Below, in pieces: positions 12,491 to 25,975 of a stretch of DNA of 64,000 bases. Below the pieces are notes generated by a model, which made no database searches, was not told where the DNA came from, and saw nothing but the letters and a program-made list of their open reading frames with translations. The stretch is from Sclerurus mexicanus (lineage: Eukaryota; Chordata; Aves; Passeriformes; Furnariidae), in assembly GCA_013396755.1 (NCBI GenBank), contig VWZF01003193.1, forward strand, positions 46,681 to 110,680, given 5' to 3'. The position numbers were made by a program, and so were the translations under genes. Position 1 is the stretch's first letter. Each line of letters opens with the position of its first letter.

Positions 12491-15400
12491 GACAGAAGTG
12501 TAAAACCAAAATATGATTCCTCAAAACTACTGAGCAGCAAAGGAGACCTGCACGTTTTCAAAGGACACGGCTTTTCAAATGGAGTCAATTTCCAAAATGC
12601 TTCATGCCAAAAATGTGCAGAAGTATTTCTGCACAACATTGCATCGGCACTGAGCATTAAGACTATCAATGTAAATATTTCCACATCTCTTCCACTCCTA
12701 GAGCTTAATCTGCCGTATGCATTCCAGCAACATCATTACGGTGAAGCCCCACTGAGAATTCATTTGCTGTTAGAATACCTCTGTCTGGTACTCCTGTAGT
12801 TGATGTGTTGTCTTGGAAGACATAAGAGTCAGGCTATGGTATATATGTTTGCCTCAGGAAACCCACACTTAAACCCACACTGTATCATAAGTTGACCTAG
12901 TTGCAATAGTATTGAACAGTTTTCATGGATATACAAAAATTTACCCGTGGTATCTTCTTGCTGCTCCTGCAACAACTTCATAACTGCTAACTAAACCTCA
13001 TATAAGGCCTTACCAGGAGGAAAATTGTGAGGTAGCCTGGAAAAATGTTTAGAATATGTGTGATCATTACAAGAGCTGTCCAGCAGTTCTGGGAACATGT
13101 TGCATGAGACAGAAAATCGCAGCATGTCTTTTGAACATATAGACTGTGAGAAGATTATTCTCTTTTGAGCAGGTAGATAGACTTGATAAGTTGCCTTTTA
13201 GGAAATTGTATCAGCATTTCTTATTTGCCTTGTACTGTCTTGTTTTCTTGTTTTATGAGGGATGACGTATGAGTTCTGGTTTACATGGCTGATAGATAAG
13301 GGCTAATTATTTAATTGCATTAATTAAAGTCTTCTTAAAATCTCATCCCGTATTAAGCCTGTCACCTTCCCCAGAAAACAAATTTTCTTCATAAATCAAT
13401 TCTGCATACCTTGTGGCAATGCTTATTGTGTGTAAAACAGATGTTAAAGAAATCACAGTTTTGTAGAATAATTAATGATATAGCAGTTTAGTAGTTTATC
13501 TTTGGGGTTTTTTATGGTGCTTGGTGATTTCAAACTAAGAAGTTATTTTTGAGCTGAAAATCTGTTTTTCTGGAAAAATAATATTTAAAAAAAAAATAGA
13601 GGTCTGGTGTGTGTTAACGTTAACTTGGTTTACCAGCATAAATGTTAGATGATAGATATTCTGTGTAAGAATGACCTTGATCTTCATCTATCACACAGTT
13701 TACTTCCTGTTAAACCAAATTAGAGGTGTTATGGGAATATGATCAGATGTTTTCTGTGTTTACTTAGAGGTTGTTTAGATAGTTTGTTAAAATTTTATGA
13801 TGCATCTACAGAGAATAAAGCACTTGGATCATAGGAATAATCTTAAATATGTGCTGGGCTCTTGTTTGCTGTACCATATCCTATGAGAATAGTGTGACTG
13901 CTAGAGTTTAAGTGTCAAAATCTAGTTTACCTATGTAAATTAAGACAGAGTATAAAAATAATAAAATTTAATAGTCTTTGTCATTTAAAATACACAGAAA
14001 TGGTCACTAAAATGCTTTAATTGCACAGTGTACAATTAAGCATAAAGTAATGCAGTAACTCACCCTGCAGCTGAGTTTTTATGAAGGTCAGCTAGAAAGC
14101 AGAGGAAAAAATAAATGAAATTTTGAGATAATCTCATCACTCTTCAAGAAAAATGCCATTCTTTCAAGAATTAACCTAGCTAGATTCCTAAACTGCTGAG
14201 AGGTTTCAGAAGTCAAGTTTTCTAGGCACATAACTCTTGTAGGGTACCATTGTTATTCTCTTCAGAAACATTCTTTCTATTTAGTTTTACTTATCTCAGA
14301 TTCATGGGGATTTTTACTTAATTTTTTTTTCTCTATTTACCTTTTTAATACTTTTCCTGTGTAAGTAGGAACGTTTTTGTTTTTCAAGGATCCATTAGTG
14401 ATTTTCCAACTCAATCTGTTTCAAGCATAGAAAACAGTACTTATGCATAAACCTGAAACTGAAAGTTAAAAGCCCTCTGAGTGGATTACAGAGTGGTAAC
14501 ATGTTAGTCAGAATAATTAGTGCTATAGAGGACATAATCCCAAATTTTCTCTGTTGTCTTAGTGTGCATGTCCTTATTCATACTGAATGATTAGAATCTC
14601 CTTTCAACTCTGACTTACTCAAGATACAAAGCAAAACCGTGGTTATAACAGTCTAGTCCACACCTGTAAAGTAAAGACCAAATCCTGGTTCATTGCTATC
14701 ATTGAAACCTACTCATTATTATCTTCCCAAACCTGTAAAAGATCACTGCTTTCCATTTTGGTATGGAAATGTTTTATTTTTATTTAGTTTTTCTCATAAC
14801 AAAGAGAAAATAGCTACCTTTTAATTCTATGACATAATGCAATAAAGGAGACGTTGATATATTTTTATTCAGAAACATTTTCTGAATAATACTGATGCCT
14901 GTAAATTTCTGGTATGTTGAAAATAAATAACTTCTTTTTTTTTTTTTTTATCAGAGAATGCAAGATAACATCATTACAAAATATAGACTTTTTATAGATA
15001 CAAAGATGTGTTTTACAATCCCATTGTAAAATTGCGATTGCATATGTGAACATTCATATGTACAGACATGAATGCATAAGCATATACATATGGGTCTGGC
15101 TTATATTGTTTCTAGAATTCCAGATTTGAATTTGGAATTGAAATTTTCTGACTGATATGAATGCATTCTCTTGTCTGAGAATGTCATGGACTCTACACAA
15201 TGTGTGGCCATTGCAAATTTTAACTCTTATTTAGACATTAATTATTTTTTACCTGACTATTAAGAATATAATAATTTTTTATTAAACACTGCTTTTTAAG
15301 TTATTGTGAAGCATCTGTTGTATCTGAAAAGCTCAGACAAAAGCTTGTATAACATTTCTGAAATTACACGTACTTAAAGATAGTGTTTTTAGTTTGAGTC

Positions 15401-18400
15401 ACTGAGTTAGTTAAGCTAAAAATCATTAATAAAGCTTGAGGCAGTGAAAATGTCAATGGCCAAGAAACCATTTATACAGATATCAGCGAAACATTGCCCA
15501 AAAAGGCAAACAATACTGTACATGTTTTACTAGACATGGAGTAAAGCCCCAATTAACTCACTGACAACTTTTTGTCTCTTATTAATATATTGCTCTAAAA
15601 TTCCAGAAATGGGGACTCACTAGTAATATTAATTTACATTGAATCTTTTGTAGCTCAGGAACAAGGTATAGAATTTTATATATGACTTCACCACTCTGAA
15701 ATACCCAAAAGTAGAACTTGAAATTACAGATTCCTCAAGAACTTTGACTGTCTATTGTACCACAGTTGTAAAGATCAGAAGATAGACGGGCAAATTTGAG
15801 GCAGCATAACATAAATAATACGGGTTACTTCATGTGATAAATTTAAAAAAAATTACATAGCAAATAAGTTGTTTGGGGATTTTTTTCTGTATAAACTGAG
15901 CCAACTAAAAACATTCTAATTAAGAATATTCAAGAAGTATCTTCAGTTATTTAGAATTCCATCTTGAGCAGAACTGGGTCTATTGAAGTTAAATACAAGT
16001 GGAAGTTACAAAGAGGAGCCTTTCGGAGATGAGAAATAAAACTGAAAATCTCCCTAATCTCAGGAAATCCCTAACTTCACATTAACTATACAGGAACTGA
16101 CTGTAAAATTCATTGTCTTCAACCTCCCTTGTTGTCCACAGCCTCAGACCTTCTCACTGCAGGGTTTTTAAGATTTATGGCAATGTATAAAAAAATATTA
16201 CTTCACCAAACACTTCTGAAGCTTTGAAACCTTGGAGCTTTTAATCACTTTTAGCTTTTGATATTTTTTTTGATGGAATTTCATATCAGTTTGAGTTACA
16301 TACAGCCATACTGTATTTTTTTTTTCATTTGGATCTGTTCATCATTAAATTTTGATATTTAATTTAAAATATTGTACACCTGGATTACATTTGCTGTAAA
16401 ATTTGGTAGATACTGAGCAGAGCTCAGATCTTATTCATAGTAGTTGAAGCGGAAAAGGTATACTCCTACAAATATACATGTGTGTAACTATCTGCATAAA
16501 AGAATACATATGTGTATATTTATACATAAATACACACCTAAATTTTCACATAAATATATAATTTGCAAATATAATTTATATACTGTTTTTAATTTATATA
16601 CATATATGTATATAAAATATGTCTATAAATAAAGTGTGATCACGTGCAAAAATTTGCATTCATGCGGATTTTTAGTTTTAGCTCTTCTAGCACTGGAATC
16701 TGCCACAAAGAACAGTGAAATAATACTTCCACTCAGTGTTTCCAGTTCCACTCAGCATTCCAACCATGCCCATGCTGTTGGCAAGAGCAACAACAACAAA
16801 AGAAGGCTTCAGTCAGATAAACTTACTGCAGAGAAACTAAGGCAGAAATGGAAACAAGTAACTAGGGCAGAAGGCAACATAGACCAGGACCACTTCTTTC
16901 AGCAGCAACCTACACATAAAGCAGTGTAAACAAACTGTGGAAGCATAGTCCCTGGGAAGAGAACAATACTAACAATTACTTACTAGAAGACACATCATTA
17001 AAATAATATTACTGTTCCTTATTTTCTTCAAAGAAAAATCTTTGCTGAATGTTATTTTCCATCAGTATGAGGAAATACCCAATATAACTGCAGTTAGCAA
17101 AAGATTCAATTTCCAAGAACTGGTTGGAAAAATAACAAGCTGTTTGTAATTTAGTTTCATGAGTACTTTGGACAGATTCTGTAGTCAGCATGAAAAGGCA
17201 TCATAAAATTCTATTAAAAATTATGTGCTTTTTATGCTTTACATTCTTGTGCAGAAGGTGTCATATTTCTTTTTCATTTGTACATTTATTTCCATTTCAC
17301 CTCTGAAATAAGTTGTTTGCAGTGACTTAACTGGCTATGGTTCTTTAACTCTGCTAGGCTTCACTGTCTTCTGCTGTTCCAGGAATCCACAGGTGTTTTA
17401 TTCGACTGTCCTCAACTGAAAACTGAAAATATGCATCAAATTAATGCTAAATAGGTTAGTTGATTTAGGCAGGCAAGGCATTTCTTTCAGTGGCAGGCAG
17501 CATCAGATGAAACAGTTCATCCTTTTCTCCCTCTTTTTTTTGGTTCACCACACAGCCCAACAAAGAATATAGTGATTATTATCTATATCAAGGAAGCTGC
17601 CAACAGTCCGAGAAAAGTAGGAAGATGTACTGACAGCAATAGTCATAGCACAGAAAAGACAAAAAAAAAAGCATGAATTTATTGGTAAATATATGGTAAA
17701 CAATAACCCAAGTGAAGTGTAGTAAACCCATTATATCTAAAATGTCATGTTCTCTTTTGTTTTGATATACATTTTATTTTTTACAAAGTCATAGTTAAGT
17801 ATTTGATGAAAAAAACCACAACAAATATACCTATGTACTACTTATGTGTATGCATAGCTTCAAGATCTAAAGTATAGCATGAAAGGAGAATGAATGTGGA
17901 AGCACGGATAAGGCTTCAAGCTTTTTGGAAATGTATCTGTCAGGGATTAAAAAATGTCATGTCTTTTCATCAGCTATCTCTCCATACTAGAATCCATTCT
18001 GTGGTTAACAGAGAAGAATCCTCTGAGGCAGCAGTAAATGATCACTGCAATCCTATATTTAGAATATATCACAGCAGAAGCTGTGCTGAATAATAAATTA
18101 ATAAATCTTCCTGTGTGAGCAGTGCTATAAAATAGCCCAGTAATTTCATTAAGTATATACTTTGTCTGTGTAATGAACATCAGTCATATAGGTGTATTCT
18201 GTTGAATATATTATAGATGTAGATTGGTGAAGCTTAAGGGAGTTTACTCTTTGAAGTTAAGTTGAAACATATCTACTTTATTGAAAGGAGACATTTTTAT
18301 TCTTAGTATAAAAATATTTGTTGGAGTGACACTCAGTTCTGATTTGTATTATTCTTCAGCTCCTGCTTTTCCAGCATGAAGGTTTTACATGCTGCTATTT

Positions 18401-21400
18401 GTAATTACACAAAATTCAGACAAAGATTCATATTTTCATCTACAAAAACAATGCTAAAAAGAAGCATGACAATCAAACACACTGCAGGTGAAAAGCAAAT
18501 ACAATTAAGTATGAGTAGGCCACAGTAGACTGGTACTGCCAAGACAACAGGAATGCAAAAAACATGTCATGGTACCAATAACAGATTCAGTAATTTATGT
18601 AGAATACATTATTCTGCCATCTTTGCAAAGAACTCCACTAAAACTGGCAATAGGTAGCAAGACAAAATTTTCCCTAAGTAACAAATTCCCTGAAATAAAA
18701 TCCTATTTTGATGTAAAGGTTTTTGTAACCAGCATATGATACCCTGGGGGTAGGGTGGAAGGAAAGTTCTACACATGAGTAAAACGACAACCCCAAGAAA
18801 ATTTTCTTTAACAACACATTGATTTTTAGAACTATTTTTTTTTCTCCACTGCTAAATATAGTGAAAGCATGTAATATACATGTCACAGCTCAGAATAGGG
18901 AGTAATCACTTGCTAAAAATCATAGAATCAGCTGGGCTAGAATTATGTGTTCCTTTACAGATCTTACTTGAAATTTTTTCCTAACTGATATCTGCAGTGA
19001 GCATCCACAGTTTGCTTGATTCTCACCAGATTTCTTTATTTTCATTTGCTCCAGAGGAACAGAATCGTCTTGGCTCTCTCATGGGTATAAGTCAGAGCCA
19101 GAGATTCTGGAGAAAGGGGAATTAGAGGACATCTATCTTGGCAGTGCAGCACATAACAGAGAAGAACTTTTGTCTACACCCACTTTTTGCCTTTCTGCTC
19201 TGAAATGAGTCAAAATGACAGCTAATCACCTTGAATTGTTCAGATTAGGGTGTCTCGGAATCAGGCATATCCATTCCATTGCCTCTCTTAAGGGAGCAGT
19301 CATGCTTGTTTCCCAAAACAATAAAATATTTTCATTAAATAATGGAAGAGGTAATAGAAGTAGAATCTTTTTTTTTTTCCACTAGAATATATTCATGAAT
19401 TTCTGTTAAGTTCATAAACTGGAACACTGATGTGGTGCAGTGGGTTAAACAAATAAAATTTTGCTTGAAGTATTATTTTACAAAAATATCAGTACATAAC
19501 TTTGTTATCATTGGAGAGAAAAATAACATGGTTGTACTTGGTTTTATTTATGAATACTCATCCATAGAAACAACAAACACATAGATAAATAATTTAAAAT
19601 TGGAGCAAGGCAAATTTATTATTGCAAATATTTAAGCTATTCCTACTATGCATTTTTAATGAATTGCATATTTTTAATGTATCTATTCTAAGATGGCTGA
19701 GCTCCACATTTCTATTTCAGGCTATTTCTGTTTTATGACAACTCATTTTGGGGACATGATGTAATGCAAGTTGGAGTATTAAGTTTTGACATATTTCTTT
19801 TATGCATTTTCAGAACAGTGTGTTTGAGAGAAAACATATCTGCTCACCTACAGAAGTGGGGTGTGTTTATAAAAGCCCAAAACATAAACATGATGGTTTT
19901 TAGTTATATTCTTTGAAGCTGAAGAGGGGATAACTAGTAGAGAGCTAACTAGTAGATACATAATGTAAAGGCCAGTGGTTCTCTCAAGGCACCTATAAGT
20001 AGATGTATTTAAAGAAAAAATAACCCCGGCTGCACGTAAAATATGAGTTGACAGTATATTTCCATAAAATAGTGAAGACTAGGGCAAAAAGGGAGTCATT
20101 AGGAAATTCTTTGAATTCGTGCTTAGTGTATGTGGGCCACTCATAAAGAAAACCGAAAGGATTTCTAATGTGGATAAAACCGAAAATCTGATGATAGCTC
20201 AGTATTTCATTCATTAACTGCAGTAACTCCAGTACTACTAATCAAAACAGATATACTGAGGAAACATAACTGAAAATAATTTCCATAAAGACATTGCCTA
20301 TCAAATTCAGAACACCTTTCATTATTTAACCGAAACAAAAGCATTTTCAAGACCAAGCGGTCACATGGGTGCAACCACTTGATCAAATAGATTGAATGCC
20401 ACCAGAATTCTGTTAAAAATGTCCATGATAAGTCACTGCAGTGAAACTCCCACAGCTCCTTTCTAATAGAAAATAAATCACTCCTGACCTCTCTGTAAGT
20501 GTTCCTAATTGTGTCACCTTCTTGCCTTTTATTTTTCCTTCTTAGCAGGAGGAAAGCAAGAAATAACTGATGGATACAATGTTTCTTCAGCTTGGTCTTC
20601 ACTGGGAAGAGGGTTCATGTTGATAGAGTGTATACTATCTAGTAAAAGCATGTTTCATTATTAAATTCATATATAAACATAATATCAGTAATTCAGGAGA
20701 TAGCTAAGACATATTTTACTGTTGATGGGCAGTAATGTCAGGTCTAGAAGTAAGCAAGTTTAACTTCAAAATTATGTAAAACTGCTAAAATGCCATACAG
20801 ATAGCTGCAGGTGGCTGCAAACAAAATACTGTTTTTCAGTTGAAAAAAAATTCTATTTTTTTTCTCCATTTCTGGGCTTTGGAGAGTTAAACCTCATAAA
20901 GACTTCACTCCTTTTAAGATCATGAGCAAGATAATTTACAGAGCTTAATAAATATTTAGGTTTCTGTTTGAATTTGTCAAAAAAACACTCAAGTAAATAA
21001 GCAAAATAAATGATGTAGCTTAAATTAGATGCTAAAAATTCTTCCACATTCAGTCATTAAAATGACACTGATACATCTCTATATATATGTATGCAGACAT
21101 TATTAATGCCATGCATGTTCTTGTTGCTTGATTTTGATAAATTGAGGTGATTCTATTCCAGAGTTCCTATTTACTCAATTCAAAGCACTTACTACCAACT
21201 TGAGTGTTGCTGTGTCATTTGCTGTTACATTTATAATCAGCAAAATCTATCTAATTTACTAAATCGCCCCATGCAATTTCTGATAAATATCATTCACAGT
21301 GAGATTTTAGAAAATTTTTGCTTATGTTAGACCTTGAATAACCACTAAGATAGTAAATCAAAATTCAGGTTGCCTCCAGTTGGAGTAAAGGCAAGAACCT

Positions 21401-24231
21401 ACCTTAGAACTGATCAGGGCATTAATGACTAAACTGTCTCATGTCCACAATGGGTAATTGGCTCTAACTAGAACAGTACTATGAAACTATTGAAGACTTT
21501 TTCCAGTTCACTATCTGTGAAACATTTGTGTCTGATAAAGATTCCATTTTCAGTGACATAATCATTTCTAGATAAAAGAAAATAATTTATCTAAATTCTT
21601 GATCAGCTATATTTATCATCACGATTCCAGCTCTGCCATTTATCTGATAGATGATAGGTTGCTGCATTTTTCTCTGTTGTCTTTTGCCTTACTTGTTTTT
21701 TATTTTTCCACTGTAACAGTCAGTATCCCTGAGCATTTACTTAGTGACTATTGATTTGAGGTCTTCACTAGGATCCTTAAGAGTTGTGGTAATATGAACA
21801 CCACCAGAAATACATATTTATCTTACTAGCCTAACAGATGTCATCTTTGTTCAAAAACTTTTCAAGCAGGAAGATTTCATAAAAAGTAAAAAAAAAAAGA
21901 AAACAAAAAAAAAAACCAAAAAACCAAAAACATTGAAGTCTTCTTCATTTCATAGCATCTTTCACATAATCTTCTTAGTGATAGATCCTATTGCAACCTG
22001 TTCCTTTCTTGAGTCATCACCCTGTTTAAGACAGAGGCTCCAGCTGCCACAACTCTTAGTTCATCTTTTGCTATACAAGCCAGTGTATTGTGTACTGTGT
22101 TAAGAGAGTATGACTACAAAGCAAAGAAAAATTCTAACTGAGGCAGATACCAGTCTTCCAGATTAAAAAAAAAGGATATTATATTACACCTCAGTCAGGT
22201 ACGGAGAAGTGTGGCCACATAGGAGAGTCTCCTGAAATGCATGTTCAGCAGCAGTTCATGTGCTGGCAGCTTAAAGTTATCGTCTATACCGAAACTTACA
22301 AAGCCGATTGCTTACAACAGCCAAGATTAAATGACTCTCACCACATGTATACCTCCTCCTTGAAAGAACAAAATCTAATTACCATACTTTATCTAAAAAT
22401 ACATTAATCGTAATTTAACAATCTACAATATATGAGCAGCAAGAATGGCTTCTACAGAAATGAAGATAGGATGGGAACAAGTAGTGACAGAAGGACAAGG
22501 CCTGTAAGGGCAAGGGCAAGGTTCTACAACATTCAAATACGAAGTGCAAAGCAATCTGGTGGCAGTCTGATGCCAATCAATTCTATAAAGACAGAGTGTC
22601 TTCTTGGTGTTACTGTTGCTAAAAATCACATTGTCAAGCCTTAAAGCAATTCAGCAGGTCAGCATCCAGATCCACAGAATACATGGTCAGGCACACCTGC
22701 AACACAGCTCAGGCAGGGCCCAAGAATAATGGTCTGAGCTTGAGAGCAGCTCTCAAATGGTAAGTGGGCACTTCCTGCCTCTTTCAGATGTAACAATTTC
22801 CCAGCAGCAAGAGTCCAGTTTAGAGCATCACACTGTATCAGAGGTGTCTTGATGCATAAGTAACTTAACTCCCTAAAAGCATTCTGAAAATTGGCTGTCC
22901 CAATCCCAGACCCCTTTTGCTGCAGTTTTAAAAGAACTGTCTTGTCAGAATTAACCAGAACTGAGGCAAAATATTATTTAATTTAGATAAGTAACTATCT
23001 AAACATTATTTTAAAATTGTGTATTTTATAGCCAGGCCCTCACACCTCTTTTCAAATAAGTAATAATAAGGTATTAAAAATATCTTTTCAAATAAATTAA
23101 GTAATGTCATTTTTCCAGTTAAAGCTTGTGGACATAGTCTGTAAATGGAAGGAAAATAGAGAGAGGATAATGAAGATACTGAAAGAGAATCAAGTAAGTA
23201 TGACAATACGACCTAAAATTTGTATGCAATGAATGTTTAATTAATACTGACATAAATGAAAAGAAAAGCCATTTTTTAATCTCCAAATAAAGCCTTAACA
23301 CTATTTTTGCTTTCTATTCTCTTTAATCATGGATCAAAATATTTAATCTAAAATGCACCCAGGGTGCTTCTTTCTAATCGTTAAATCATTTCAGTAAAAT
23401 CTGTTGGTAGAAATAGAGGTTTAGAATCTTGAGCTCCTTGGAAATGTGCTTGTTATTTTTATCCATAGCTGACATGCTAGGGAAGAAGAGCAATTTTGTT
23501 TACTCCCAGGTGGTTTAAATTTGATTTGAACTCATAGCTGAGTTTAAGCTGATGAACAGCCTTTTATTGAACATGAATAAATTGAGAAATTCAGATTAGT
23601 CAGACACTTTTTTTGTCATAATTTAAATTCCAGAGAAGATGCATTTAGCAAAAATAGAGCAGAAAGGTGTGTATCTGATGACTAGCTGATTTAATAAAAT
23701 CATTAATGAATTTAATGCTGTTCTAGGTCTTTTCAGTATCAGTGTTCTTATGAAAAAGAATTTGTACAAAACAGAGGGAGAATAACTGCCAATAGAGACA
23801 AAATTGAATGCATGAACCAAAAAAATATGCAGAGCAATATAAAGAGGTAAATTCCTGCATGCAAACATACACAACAGCTCCTTCTCACAGACTGAATATC
23901 CTCTAACAAACATTTTGGTCATGTATAAAAAGAAAAATCTCAGCTGAATAATAAGGCATTTTGATAATTAGTAAGGTTTTTTTGAGCACCTTGTCAGCAT
24001 TCAGTTCAACTTCAAAGTCTAAAACCCTGTTGCACAAAAGAGAACATAATCCTAGCAGTCCCTTTGGTAGTCAAGTAGCATTATCGGAGCAAAAGAAAAT
24101 CAGAATATGACTGTCTGTTCACTGGTAATACAATGGCAAAACTAAAGTACATAGTTTCAGTTCTGTCTTTTTCCTGATAAAATGCTGAGTGTTCATCTAT
24201 TTCTGAAGAAAAGGATTGTGTGGATTTTTTA
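12491..24231. other. Long AT-rich stretch, no gene or clear transposon
   Basis: About 11.7 kb without a recognised gene or a confident transposable element. Landmarks are a TATA/TACA-rich patch (about 16480-16625), an A/C-rich run (21889-21931), GC-richer patches at about 19060-19310 and 22440-22920, and a perfect direct repeat TAACTAGTAGA spaced by four bases near 19930. Open frames of up to 131 codons (minus strand, 20207-20602) look like chance: they have no recognisable domain and no supporting context. Confidence 0.65.
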
Positions 24232-24251
24232 TATATGTATATAGGTAGAAA

Positions 24252-24331
24252 CATATATCTATATATCTATATATCTGTGTATCTATATATCTATATCTAT
24301 ATCCATCTATATATCTATATCTGTATGTATG
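24252..24331. repeat. (TATCTA)n-like microsatellite
   Basis: About 80 bases built from TATCTA, TATATC and related units with a few interruptions. This is a simple repeat of no coding value. Confidence 0.93.
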
Positions 24332-24663
24332 TGCTTATTTGGGAAATGCTTTGAGATCAAAAGATAACAAAGGCAACATATTATTATTTTAATCTGCTCA
24401 AGCAACTAGGTAGTAGTGATATTTCCTTCTCCTAAGAATGACAAATCGTGTGATTCTGATGTCTAGACAACAAAGGAAAGGAAAGTGTCATGGTTAACCT
24501 GCCAGGCAGCTCAACACCACAGTTTCTCACTGAATCCCAGTGGGACAGGGGAGAGAATTGCAAAAATGAAAAAGTTAAATTTGTCAGCTGAGATAAAGAG
24601 AGTTTAACAGAACAGAAATAGAAGGAAAAATAATAACAATGGGAATAATAGTAGTAATAGTAA

Positions 24664-24944
24664 GAAGAATTAAAGAATATGCTGAGTTGGAAGGGACCGA
24701 CACGGATCATTGAATTCAACTCTTTGCCCTGCACAGGACTATCCCCAAGAGTCACACCCTGTGCCTGAGAGCATCATCCAAGCGCTTCTTGAACATTGTC
24801 AGGCTTGGTGCTGTGACCAGTTCCCTGGGGAGCCTGTTCCAGTGTCCAGCCACCATCTTGGTAAAGAACGTTTTTCTAATATCTAAGCTAAACCTTCTCT
24901 GACACAACTTCAGGCCATTCTCTTGTGTCCTGTCACTGGTCACA
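24664..24944 (-). mobile_element. CR1 LINE, 5'-truncated 3' end
   Basis: Read on the minus strand, 24755-24943 encodes about 63 uninterrupted residues typical of the extreme C-terminus of CR1 ORF2. They begin VTSDRTQENGLKLCQRRF and contain HWNRLPRE and FKKRLDDAL. A short 3' UTR follows, ending in a worn TTCCAAC...ATTCTTTAATTCTT tail at about 24664, where CR1 elements carry their octamer repeat. CR1 copies are normally 5'-truncated, as here. The product of a full element is a reverse transcriptase/endonuclease; this fragment encodes neither domain. The uninterrupted frame suggests a fairly young copy. The open frame runs on into the neighbouring ERV-derived DNA by chance. Confidence 0.93.
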
Positions 24945-25239
24945 ATAATAAAAACAAAGGATGCATACCGAAGTTGCTCACCACACATGCTGACTGATGC
25001 TCAGGCAGTTCCTTTGCAGCAGCTCCCAGCCAGCTTTTCCACTAGTTAATATGCTGAGCATGATGCCATATGGTATGGAATATCCCTGTGGTCAGCTGGT
25101 GTTATCTGTCCTGGTCATTTCTCCTCACAGCTTCTTGTGCTCTCCCAGCTGCTTCAGTGGTGGGATGGGGTGAGTAGCTGGAAAGTCCTTGTCTGAGGGT
25201 CAATATTATTTAGCTACAACTAAAACATCAGTGTGTTAT
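24945..25239. mobile_element. ERV-derived LTR-like segment, left part (split by a nested LTR)
   Basis: This segment begins directly at the CR1 truncation point. It matches a widespread avian ERV-associated sequence that I recognise by its run GAGCATGATGCCATATGGTA, GGAATATCCCTGTGGTCAG and the following CAGCTTCTTGTGC. It stops abruptly at TGTGTTAT (25239). The expected continuation resumes at 25976 after the nested LTR. Family name, orientation and exact outer ends are uncertain. No retroviral gene is present. Confidence 0.7.
25235..25239. repeat. Target-site duplication GTTAT, left copy
   Basis: GTTAT immediately precedes the TGT start of the nested LTR and recurs at 25971-25975 directly after its ACA end. 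Confidence 0.85.
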
Positions 25240-25970
25240 TGTAGGACCCCAGGCTCATGGTATGAGGTCATCAAAGGGGTTGTACATTAAAAATATATAA
25301 GGCTCCAAAAATCTGTCTACTATATTTATTTAAAGGGCCTTCAGTTCTTTTTATACCTTGAAAGAGTTCACGGGAGAAGGTGGTGCACACATTTCTCGGG
25401 AGATCAAATAATTCACTTTTACTGGCAAACTTTAAGAAATAAAGGAAACCTAGCAAAAGTTTAAAGGGCAACATACAAATAAAGCATTTGACAAAGCACT
25501 GACTTAGCACATATTAACCCATACAACTTAGCAAAATCCAGCCCATCCAACTTTAAGCTACCTAAATATCAAGAAAGGAGATTAAAAGAAGAAGATTAAA
25601 AGGAAGAAACAGACAAAGAGACAATTATAGCTAGTGCATTACAATTTTATCTTCCATGTGTCCAGCTGGTAGGATTGTGACAACATGGAGGCCTCATGGT
25701 GCTGGTTTTATCTGCTGTGGCCCCCTGTGGCCACCCTTCCAGGCAGGACTTCTGGGGCAGGACTGGGATTCTGGGGTGGGGTGCAGGACAGTGCTGTCAG
25801 TGTGCCAGGGACTGACAGCTGCTCTGGAGTTGCCCAAGAAGGCTTGAATGGACTGAGGTGTGGAACAGGGTATCACTTCAACTTCATGAAATTTAGTCTC
25901 TCCCTTTTCTCCCCACACACACTTGAGTTGGTCTGAGCCAATAATGAGTATAATAATCCAGTGTCTCACA
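25240..25970 (-). mobile_element. Solo LTR (731 bp) nested in an older ERV segment
   Basis: The element runs from TGTAGGACCC at 25240 to GTGTCTCACA at 25970. It therefore has the 5'-TG...CA-3' ends of an LTR and is flanked by a perfect 5-bp duplication, GTTAT. It interrupts a recognisable ERV-derived sequence that continues on both sides. On the minus strand, TATAAAAAG (complement of 25347-25355) lies shortly upstream of AATAAA signals around 25325. This suggests the transcriptional sense is minus, though the R region would then be unusually short. There is no internal retroviral sequence, so it is most simply a solo LTR left by recombination between two LTRs. Open frames inside it (for example at 25656-26011) are not genes. 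Confidence 0.85.
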
Positions 25971-25975
25971 GTTAT
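25971..25975. repeat. Target-site duplication GTTAT, right copy
   Basis: This is the second copy of the pentamer at 25235-25239. It abuts the ACA end of the nested LTR. Confidence 0.85.

Noticed and set aside
18917..18945. AATCATAGAATCAGCTGGG, like the antisense tail of CR1
   Set aside because: Only about 20 bases match and no CR1 body follows, so it cannot be separated from chance.
20207..20602. 131-codon minus-strand open frame
   Set aside because: No recognisable motif, no codon or composition shift, and no neighbouring exon signals. It is best taken as chance.
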